From the NCBI RefSeq assembly GCF_003589595.1, contig NW_020653854.1, positions 23,826,077 through 23,890,076 on the forward strand: a DNA stretch of 64,000 nucleotides, read 5' to 3'. Position 1 is the first letter of the stretch. Every line of letters begins with the position of its first letter. Source of the DNA: Hyposmocoma kahamanoa (lineage: Eukaryota; Arthropoda; Insecta; Lepidoptera; Cosmopterigidae). The notes below the pieces were generated by a model, which saw nothing but the letters and a program-made list of their open reading frames with translations, had not been told where the DNA came from and searched no databases. Made by a program: the position numbers and the translations under genes. Shown piece by piece: positions 36,301-48,300 of this stretch.

Positions 36301-39300
36301 TTCCTAATCTTCGATTTGATTTTAGAGGGGTATATCGACTTTAAAGTTAAAAATAAAATATTGTATGCGTAACTACACGATATATTCAAGCATAGACACT
36401 AATCAGAAACATAAAACAATAAAGTTTCCTCGATAGATAAAAATCACGAAATGACCTCTAATTTTCACATTTTTTCGATTCATCCTCGAAATGCTACAGG
36501 TTATTAGGACAAAAATTAGATAATTAATTATATTTATGCATGATCGAGAACTGTCACTACTGATTTTTTTAATCCCTTTAGTTTTAGAGTTATTCCGCTA
36601 AAACGAATTTGGTACTTTTAATGCGCAAAATTCAACATCTCCTGTTGCATGTCACGCGAACTTCAGGCATATATTTGTTTCGCAAATTTGGGCGGAGCCA
36701 ACGTCAAAACTTTTTTGGCATGACCTCCAAATTTTACAAGAAAATCGCTGTATTGAATATGTACTTTATAATTTATATATACCATTTGTTTATATCAACA
36801 ACTAAATAGAACACGTACAGTATACGATATACATTTTTCAAATGGATTTTGTTTTGTTTGTAAAAAAATAAATTCTGAAATAAAACCAGGGCCCCTGCCG
36901 CTTGACCCAACCAAAATGAATTAGTATGGGAAAAATTTGTATTCGACCTGCGGTCGTATCGACTCTTAGGCAAGAACTAAACTTTCAGTTTACTTTATAA
37001 TGAAGTACTATGTGGTTAAAATACCAGTTTCCCTTTCAGGTGATCTTCATATCAGCTCGCGTACACCCAGGCGAAACCCCATCCAGCTTCGTGTTCAACG
37101 GCTTTTTAAACTTGTTGCTGAATCGCCACGATCCCATTGCCATACAACTGCGAAGGCTCTATGTGTTCAAAATGATCCCGTTCCTAAATCCCGACGGGGT
37201 CGCCAGAGGGCACTACAGGACGGATACAAGAGGAGTCAATTTGAACAGAGTCTATTTGAATCCGTCTTTTTTGTTACATCCTACAGTTTACGCTTCAAGA
37301 GCTTTGATACGGTGAGTGACATACAAATATATACGTATAATAATACGTCACGCCGCGCCGGTTGTCTGCTGCCAACCGAGAGATTACTTTGACTTTCATG
37401 TCTAAGTTATGTACTTTGGTGAATATTTACTAGCAATACCTCGCTTCGTTCGTGAGGTCTGTTAACTCGTTCCGTACTCAGTTGGGAAAGCAATAGCCCC
37501 GATTTGGGAAAAAGTCCCTGGTTCGAGTCCAGCCGGATTGAAGTAATGTTTCTGTTTTTATTTCCGTGAAAACTTGAGTTAATTGGCAACCGTTATTAGT
37601 GCAAAGCACAACGGGAAGTGAGCGTGCCAACAGCTCCGGTACCTATCCTGAAAATAGGGAGGATATTATACGTGCACCCGGGGCGTCTCACCCAAGTTCA
37701 AGGCTTTTTGAGAACCGGATGAAGTCTGTATAAATGGGCTGGACCCGGATTCTAAGCTATTCGATTTTTAATCCAATCGTTCGATTGGATATCGTTCTCG
37801 AATCGAAGGGCGCTTTCCGAGCTATTCCTTGGGCCTTACCATGAACTCTTACGACAAAAAAGCGAGATGGTGATATACACTTTATGTAGCGCTGTCTCAC
37901 AACGATTCATTATAGGTCCTAAACTGAATCGTAATAACAGTTCATGGTAAGTCCACCTGGGTACCATCAGGGTAAGCTACACACCAATCTGTCCATAACA
38001 GGTGCAGTGCCTGAGTCGCAAAGATCTGAGGCTCTCCCACTGCACCCGTCACCCTGAGACATAAGTTGACAAGTCCCATGTGCCTGTACTTTCACCAGCA
38101 ACCTTACCCTTCAAAACCGGAACGCAGTAATGCTAATACTGCAGGCAGTACTTCCCTGGACGAACTCTTTCACGACACTTTATCTGATAGCAGTGGTCAG
38201 TGGGAAGAGAGGAGTCTCGTAACAATAGTATATGACACAAACACCCGTACAAGCGCTTGAAAGCAACTGAATAAAATACTTTCGTGTGGCCCCAAACCGA
38301 ATTTCAGTCTAACGTAAACTACGAGACTCAAAAAACGCGACTCACAACTAGAGATGGGAAAAACTGCTTATTTTTCAAACGTTTAAACGTGCTATTTTTA
38401 AAAAAGTTTGCTTTTGAAACGCTTTTCACTTAAACGTTTTTTAGTATGAAGCTTACAAAATCGTTTAGTAAAACGTTTAAGCGCATTGACTGTTACGTTA
38501 AAAAAGCTTGCAACGTTGTTTTGATAGCGTAAAGAAGAATAGACCACTAAAGGTTTTAAGATAAGTAAGTTTATTTGTAAAACACGAATTTTAATTTTAT
38601 TTATAAAATCATTATTCACATTGACAAATTAATTTTTTTAGTAAACATAGATGGCAGGACTTGAAACATAAGCACGTTGTTAACGCTTACGCTTGAAAAG
38701 CGTGCTTACGTGCTTATTTTAAAAAGCAAACCTTTATAAGTGCTTTTCGTTTAAACGCCCACCTCTACTCACAAGTCACAAAATTACGCTCGTCTAGCCT
38801 TACCCTAATTGCGAAATATAACAACGCCGTAATTACGTGGCTGATTTTGCATAACGCTGTTCATTGACAGGTACTACCACCACGGCTGTGAAGTAGACGA
38901 CGTAAGCGAAGATAGCAAGAGCTTCATGTCTCGGAGTATTCAGAACATCAGCACGAATTCTGACGTAAGTATCCGCTATACTTATTGATATTTTCGCGTA
39001 TGTATATAAAAAAGTTACCGTTGCTGAGTCTACGGGTCGAAGCCTTCTTGTTCCTGTCCAACATGTATAAGGTCCGATGATAGTAATATATCATCACCTC
39101 ATACGTATAATACATTATAAAAACAATTTCCAGATCTTGGAGAGAAAAAAGAAAAACTCCGGAACAAATGCGTTTGCAAAAGCAACAGAGTTATACAAGC
39201 GACCGTCAAAAAATCGATCTATCACGAACATTAAAAACACCGACAACATGTTGAAGAAGGACGCTAAGAAGGAAGAGCCCAAGGTCAACACCGAAGCCAC

Positions 39301-42300
39301 TAATCTCGCTGAACAGGTACTTGGAACCTGTTATCAAGACTTTTTATTGATAGCATTAATATTCTCTAATACATTTCGTGTGACGTCGAAAGATTTTTTT
39401 TATGATACCAAATGACGTGATAAACGGTCGTGCTCCTGGTGGTAAGCGATACGCCTGTCCATAACAGTTGTTGTGCCGCTCATAGGTTTAAATCGCAAAG
39501 ATCTGAGGGGCACCGCCGCTGCAACTTTTGGTAAAATTACAGACACATGAGACTTGTCAACTTGGGCCTCGGGGTCTTTTTTTATTTTCTTTTTTATTTA
39601 GATGTTTGAGATTTATAGTGGCAAACATTGACTTACAATTATATGAACGTCGGGTCCGCGCTAAAAAGTGTCCGCACTTGTAAGGCGCTAAAATCGTATA
39701 CAGAGCGTCAAACTCCGCTTTAGTCCTCATTTGTTCTACTGACAGCGCGATACTGCGATGACATTACAATTTAAATTTCAAATAGGTTGACTTGGGACAT
39801 TTTTTTCGTGGTTTTTGTATTAGACCCGTCGTCCATTTATTTGTAAGTCAATGGTGGCAAAGGCATAATTTGAAGTCTTATGTGCCTCTAATTACTGCCT
39901 GAGTGGCTAAACGGCTACCATGCTGGTCTGCTACGCAGAGGTCTTTGATAGGATTCCCGGGCCGGGAAAAATATTTGTATGACCTATATTTACCTCCCTC
40001 GTGAATTTGGATGTAATTTGTGGTGGTCTATGTATACGTCCATGGCATCCGTGATACAGGGTTTCCGTAGTGCGGGACTATGAGCATGGATTAACTTAAC
40101 TTTCAAGACCGAAACGCCGTAATGCTCACATACTAGTATTTCTGCCGAATATTACTGCGTTCCGATCGGCATCACAGACATATGGCACCAGAAAATTAAA
40201 TATTCCATGTTACCTCTCCGGATTCAATTAACCGATAATCAACCAGATAGAGCAGCAGAGTCACGGTACATGGGTTTTATTAACACGATAAGCTTAAGCC
40301 GATGCGTTAACACAAGTATAGGCAACGCAATTACTACATTAAATGTACCAACTCGGTTTGCGATAAAACGTAATTTATTTGATGTGCAATAACATTTTAA
40401 ACCAGATATTTTGAACCACAGACAATATCATGTAGGGCCCTGCCAGAGGATTAAAAAAAGAAAATGTGTATGGGCCACCTTATTCCATACATACATAATG
40501 GTACTAAACTTGCAAAGAAATGGCAAAAGGATAATGGTATACGTAAAATATTTGCTGTCCGCTAACTAATAAAATAAATATAAGTGACAAAATATTTTTT
40601 TCTGATATCAAAAGAAACCATAATCAATTTCAATTTTGAAAACTGTGAAAATTGAAATTGTTTAATGATATTACAGCTGTGCATCGTTAGGTTAAGTTCC
40701 GATAATTGCCTCCGTGGCCGAACGGTTACCATGCCGGACTGCCACGCAGAGTTCCCAGGTTCGATTCCCGGGCCGGGAGAAATATTTGTATGGCCTACAT
40801 TTATTTCTCTCGTGAGTTTGGGTGTAATTTGTGGTTGTCTATGTGTGTGTCCATGGCACCCGCGACACAGGGTTTCCCTAGTGCGGGGCTATGTTGACTG
40901 TGAGCGTTATTGTTATTATTATTATTATTATGATAAGTCGAACACGTTAACTAATTTTAACTGTATTTTAATTTTTTGTTGAATTGATATTCAATTATTT
41001 TTTGTGAAATTACTCCACTAGTTTGTTATAATTATTAATACAAAGATCGAACACTCAGAAAAAATTCATTCGATCCGGCCGGATTCGAACCGACGTCTTC
41101 TAGCTTACCATGGCAGACGCTATACCAACTAAGCCACGGAACGAATAATTTTTACTGTTTATTGCTGTATCTTAATTTTAACTGTTTTTAAAATATGATT
41201 TTGTGATCTATTTAAAATGGATATTTGACCATTTGTCACTTAGCCGCGTTTTTGTTAATGGACGGCAGATATACAGATATTATGGTTGCAAATCTTTCCT
41301 TGATGTAGTGTATCGGCGGCAGTTGGTAATAATAAAGTGAGTGAGACGGGTGTGGCGATACAAGTTAGCAGATTGGGACGAAATGCGCCGTTTCTTTGCG
41401 TCATATCCCTGGCAGGCGTGCTTTACTTCAGGACACTCTTCGAACTGTGCTGATGCTGTAGTCGAGATCTTGCGTTTGGGTATGGAGTATTACATACCAT
41501 ACTCTGATGTACCTAATAGACCCCAAGCTCGTCTATGGTTTAACGCTGATTGTAGTTTTGCTGAAGTACATAAACAGTCCGCGTAACAAGCTTGGGCAAA
41601 TACTCGACTACGCAAAGCTCCGAGTACGCAGAATTTGAAGAAAGCTTTTAATAAGGATGCCAAGAAGTGTAAAAGCATGTTACGGGGTCAAGCTTGCCTC
41701 GTATCCAGCAGGCGGCAAATCCTTTTGGTCCCTGGCCAAAGCGGTCGAATCTAACTTTTGTCGCCCATCTTTGCCACCTCTGCTGAGGGCGGATGGCTCG
41801 CTGGCTCATACTGCGGAAGAGAAGGCGAATCTCTTTGCCTCACTCTTTGTAGAGAGCTCGCGTCTGAATGCCGCAGTGAACCTACTTTACGTCAGGCTGG
41901 CTGTAGTTCGCTTACGCCAAAAAGAGGTACTTAGTACTTAGAACTTAGAAGTACTTAGAACTCTGCGAAATCTAGACGTGAATAAAGCTAAAGGGCCTGA
42001 TGGAATTCCAGCAATAGTCCTGCGTAACTGTGCTCCTGAGTTGTCTCCTGTTCTCACACGCCTGTACCACCTCTCACTTGAGACTGGTGTAGTTCCCAGG
42101 TCGTGGAAACTTGCAAACGTGCAACCTGTGCCAAAAAAGGGAAGTAGAGTAAGTGACTGGGATAGGTCTATAGTTGACAGGGTCAACCCTGTCAACAGTC
42201 ACTTACATACTCTGCTAGACTATGGAACGTGTACTCAACAACCGTTTCCTATCGTACCTTGAAGACAACGACCTCCTCAGTGATCGCCAGTACGGATTCC

Positions 42301-45300
42301 GACGAGGGCGATCTGCTGGGGATCTTCTTGTAGGTTTCTTCTAGCGAGGCTATAGAAAAGCAAGGCGAAGCACTTGTAGTGTCTTTGGACATTTCTAAAA
42401 CCTTTGACAGAGTCAGGGGGTCTACTCTCGATCTCCGTCCGACATCCGTGCGAAACAATTACTGTCAAATAAGTAATATTCGACAAAATTAAAAGACAAG
42501 TATCCAGTATGAAGCTTCATTCGCATCACGCGTCTTTTAATTTGATCAAGTATTGCTTATTTCGCAGTAATTGTTTCGGACGGATGTCGGACGGAGATCG
42601 AAAGTAGACCCCGTGACACGCAAGCCTTTTAAGTAAGCTTCCCTCTTATGGGCTTCCCATTGACCTTTGCAATTGGATCTCGGATTTCTTGAGCGAACGT
42701 TCGATTTGAGTGGTCTTAGAAGGCTACTCTTCCGAACATATGGTGATAAATGAGTTCCTCAGGGTTCCGTACTGTCTGCAACTCTCTTTCTGCTGCATAT
42801 CAATGATATGTTAATGATGACAACACAGTTGTAGATAGGTACTTGACCAATGAAAGGGTCAGTGGAGAGGAAATCCAGTCCTGTCGAGAGTCCGTGGTTA
42901 GCCGTTTAGATTTGACACTCCAGGCAGTCTCCGATTGGGACAATGCCAATCTTGTCAAATTTAACGCTACCAAAACGCAGGCGTGTCTATTCTCCACAAA
43001 ACGTAGTCCCTTTGAGCTGACTCCGACTTTTCGTGATATAACCATACCGATAGCCGACTGTCTCCAGCTGCTTGGAATGGACCTGTCGTCCAATTTGAAC
43101 TTCGGCAGATACATTGAATCCATGGCTAAAAATGCAGCAAGGAAGCTTGGGATCTTTTCCAGGGTGAGGTAGTTTCGATGTCCGACAGAGAACACAGGCG
43201 GAGACTGATAAACAGCACTATGCTGAGGCTTCGTCGTTTTATCACTCATGGCTCATAATTTATTTGTACATAATATCGTGTGATTTGTGTTTTTATTTTA
43301 TTTAATTTACTTTGTTCCGAACCCAAAGTAAGTAACTAAAGTACTTGTGTTATGGAAATTGGAAACAACGACGGTTCCACAAACACCCAGACCCGAAACA
43401 ATATAGAAAGGTTAGTTGTTCTACATTGTCCCGGCCAGAATTCGAATCCGGGACCTCAGAGATGGCGATGAATTACAGCGTACCTTTACAGCTACCAAAA
43501 GACTAACAGACGAACTTGTGGAGTATTGTCACATTTCTATGCCAATTGACCTGACCGATGTAAGAATTTAGTACCAGTCGTGTCACTTACCACCAGCCAC
43601 ACTTGTTCGTCCCGCGTTACTTGGTGTCATAGAAAATAGTTCGAATTTTCATTACGCCGAAAACCGAATTATAACGAAACCGTTGCTCTTTCAGGATATG
43701 TTGGATGATATGATCGCAAAGATACGATTAGATTCGGTTAGGTTAGGTTAAGTTAGGTTTAAAATAAAAAACCTTTTCCTCTCCTAATTACTTTCGGAGT
43801 TATGAAAGAAGTCTCGTTCGGAGTCTGGAAAGTGTCATTTCGGACTACTGATATATACATTGGTAAATCAAATTAAGAAATAGTTTTTCATATTAAATGG
43901 AACTTTATCATCACATATCATTATGTTAGGCGTTTCGCGCAAGTCAGGCGTACATGGCTGGAGCGTATTAATAGCACATAGTGTCGGATAGAGACATAGA
44001 GACGGTAAATAAGAAATTACTAACGAGGGTCTATTAGAAGCCCGAAACTGAGTGCTTTAATAACCCGAGTTTTGAATTTTTTTACCGTCCGTGACACATA
44101 CAATATTTTTCACACTTGCGAGGAAATAAACACGATATTTGTTTTTTGTATGAATTAGAATAGTTTGGGATAGGTTACCCTTAATTTTATTACGTACGCA
44201 TTTTCCCTAAAATGATATATTTAGAAATACGTCACTTTATTATTGCAGGTGTGTTATAATGTACAAATGATGCCGGAACAATGACCTGTAGGGCTAGCAC
44301 AACAGGACGCGACTTGCACGAAAGTGACATACATCGCGGAATCTCCTTGCGAAAATAGCAGTATATCGCGCTTTATGTCGCTCTCACGCTTTTGTGCTAG
44401 CCCTACTGATAAAACTTGACACAACAGAAGAACATACTTCTTTGTTCACTCAAACACAGAAACCGTTTATGACGTTTTTATACCCCACCAGGTATGCGAC
44501 ATGACAATCCGAGAGATGCCTTCCCAAACCAGCGATCTGTCATTAAAATTGTCGTGCACGAACGTGGAACCATCGCCTTCTCTCCTCAACGACAACGTCC
44601 TCCGCACCTGTCTTGGCTCCTCGGTGCATTTGAGCACCAGTGAAGAGCTCAACTTTCAAGGAAACAATCCTTTACGACCATTAAGGGATACCTTAAAGAA
44701 CAGCATCAGTTTACTTATGGAATCTAACTCTTCTGTTACGTAAGTTACCTGTCTTATTTTTCATAGAAAATCATATATTTCTTAGCGAGAGATAATAGTA
44801 GAGTCTGGCTAATGAAAAATGAGACTGGAAAAACGCGGGAAAATTTAAAAAAATCGCATGGTATCACGGGTGTATTGATATTAAATAATGTTAACATGGA
44901 TCAATAATTCAAAATGACATCTAATCGATGTACAAGACAGTGTAGTTGGGTGATTAGTACCTATTGGTACACCAGATGTCGCGATGAGTACCAAATAGCT
45001 ATTTGTGTAAGTAGAGTCTGTATTTTTTGAAGATTATTGAGCACAAGTTTATTTAAATTGTCAATTTCTGTAAGTTCATACTTGGAACTATATTTGTGAA
45101 AAATACAAAGAGGAGGCATATTTTAAAGTTTTTAATTTTTATTTTAAGTTTTTAAGTTAATCACATCCGGCTATTGTTAAAATGAATGAATAAAAATTGA
45201 TGTCGATACTAATAGGCCAACTGTCAAAATAATATTAAAGAAGGCAATAACGCAATTAGTAATCTAGAACATCATAACATTCACAATCTATCTATAAAAC

Positions 45301-48300
45301 TATCGACAACAACTAAATAACTATTTGAAATTTTATGAAAACTGGCAACCCTACAAATGTCATTTTACTCCGTCTTCAAAAAAGACAGACTATAATTTGT
45401 AAATAGTGATAACAAATAAATCAACTAGATGGCCCTTATTGCACAGATTTATAGGGATACTGCCGTCTATTCTTTTATTTTGCTTAGGATTAGCGCCATC
45501 TACCCATACTAGAAAATGTTAATTTATAAATTAGTTTGTAACACACAATGCCATCTATTCACACGCATATTTGTCGAAGTTCAGAAAATAATTTTAATAA
45601 TATCCATATTTGAATAATATTACAAGGAAAAACTGACTAACTTATATTTCACATATATAAACTTTTAGGCTATCGATCAGCGCCATCTAGACATAAGATG
45701 GAATTTTGACCTTTTTCAGAGTTACGATCTGTAGTATAGAGATCAGCAGTCCTCTTCAGTTACTGGTCGATGATATTATGAACGAATGTGTTGAATTTTA
45801 ATTCTCTGCGGTTTGTCACACTTAAAATATTAATTGTATAGTGATATAAATAATATGCCCGTCTCAACAGTGACAGCACCGCGATATCGGCGAAGGAGTC
45901 TCGATTATCGAACGTGAAGATGGGCTGGTGCACGGAGTGCCGGGCGGCCGTCTCTCGCCTGGAGGACTCCATGCCCGGCCTCACCGGCCTCGTGCCCGGG
46001 TACCCCGCCGTAGCCTTCGTAAGTAAATAACTATTAGACAACATTACATACGTTTAAATTTGTACTGAATTGAAACCGACACAATGAAAACCGACGTGCA
46101 AGCCACTCGACCACGAAGAAGGTCGTGCGTACGTATTCGATGTCGCCCACATACAGGTTAATAGTGATCAACATAAAATTGTTACTAGGAATAAAAATGA
46201 ACTGGTCATTCTTGACGGTCGTCAAAGTTTCTATTTATTTTAAATTTCTTATCAAGGGATTATTTTAAGAATAGGTAATAGCCAGTGTGTGGAATATGAA
46301 GGAAATTTGATGTGAAATCAGCCAGTAAAGTTTTGTACATACAATCAATAAATTTTTTGCATTTCAGCAACTTTGTGCTTTAAGATAGGGGTTTGAGAAA
46401 GTCAAGCGACGAAATTCGTTTAAGAGGTACTATGTACACGATTCTATAATAAGATTCTGGTTGATATTTAAACAATATAGATGAAAAAACTTTACACTAA
46501 AGGTTATTTACATTATTTATTATACGGCGTTCTGCTCTTTCTGAATGCCGGGCATGGGTCCTCTCTAAAAGAGAGTTTATCTACCCCGCTGTACTAATGC
46601 GGTTTTGGTACTTATATCTTTAATTCCCGTTATACATGTGACTCAACGGCTCAAGCCCATTCAGTTGAACATGTATCCCTTTACAAGTTGCAAGCTATAA
46701 CTGACCTCAATGTGATATAACCGGAAATAGAGACGTAATGTCATTTAATTTGTTTGAAAACTATTCTGTCAAAACATTACGGTGATAACTGCGCTCCGAT
46801 TGGCCAACCCGAATTCGAAACAATTGGCGACCGTCAACTGTTTTCACTTCAAACCGATCAATTTAATTTGAGCTTTGCTATAATGGACAAAAATTGAAAA
46901 ATTACATATTTAAGTTTGTAACATATAACAAGTAATATAATAAGTAACCGATGAAATGTGATACCGTTTGTTTTGTAATTAGATGTTATGCTGTTTTTCC
47001 CACACCACCGAATGGAATAGTTATGGATTAATATCTCTCATTATTACAATAAATACAGAATATTTTAGAATATACAGAGACTTACACACAGGTCAGTTGT
47101 TGTTGCTGTACTATTTCAGCTTTCTACTTTGTGATATGAGCGCAAACGAGAGCTGATATTTAAAAGTGATATAAGGCCCATTTGCCAGCTTATTTCGTCT
47201 CTATTTTTGATTATACACTCGACGGCTGGCAGCAACGACTAGACTTTTGTACGCAACACATATTGACCAGTTTAGGTTGAATTCTCGTTTAACAGATTTA
47301 TGTAATAATGGAATTCCCCATAACCTACCAAGATGCATCTTGTCAAATCTATTTTTATGTCGAAGTGAAACCTTTTTGTTTTCGTTGAACCACACTTCCT
47401 AGTTATTTCATACCTGTCTCCTCTCTTTCCTACATAGAAACCAGAAAGCCCCACCTACTCTTCAATTGAAGAATACAGAGAGCACCAAAAACTACAAATA
47501 GATGAGATGAACAAGGTATCATAAATAATTTTATTCATTGAAACTAAATTTATTGAATGTTAGGATTCAATTTTTTTTGTGACAAAGATCGACGAACACT
47601 TAGAAAAAATTCCTTCGATCCGGTTGTATGCGAACCAGCGTCTTCTGGCAAACCGTGCTAGACGCTATGCCAACTGAACCACGGAAGGCACCAGCGGACC
47701 TTACGAATTTTTCTGTGCCCTTTGCAAATCTTAGGTTTTAATCTTTTGGTTTACAACTTTTTGCCGTCCCCTAACTAAAACGCGGGTAAGTGACAAATTG
47801 CCAAATATCCGTTTCAGATAACTTGAAGACATATCTCCAAGTTCTCTATTTAAAAACAGTTCATGTGTTCGACATATCAGAACTTACCCTAATGACATAA
47901 AGCTAAAATATCATTAAATAATTTCAACATTCTAAAACTGGGTTATGATTCTTTTATGATACCTCAAAATACGGTTTTCACTTCTCATGCTCTTAAAGTT
48001 CGTATTTATGCTGGTTGTAGGCTGTATAAAATAGGATTTTATGCTCTAGTGCATAAAATAAAAAACCATCTCATTAAATATCTCTAATTGTTTTAATTTT
48101 AAATTCAATTTCGATGAAATAATCGTTTATTTGTAATATTGCTGTTTAATTTGCTCGCAATCGAAGTAATCTTTATAACTCGTTCATAAAACCCATTTTA
48201 CTCTCGACTTAAGTATCCATTCTCGCTTGCGGCTCGGGTGAATATACTCGTCTCGGGTGAAATGACGCGTTTTGTGCACTCATTGTACAATCTACCATTA

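Noticed and set aside
40707..40780. Possible tRNA gene with a clean B-box
   Set aside because: It is the head of a dispersed SINE with a shared body and TTA tail, found four times.
43733..43758. Telomere sequence
   Set aside because: Only three to four imperfect TTAGG units, an interstitial tract.
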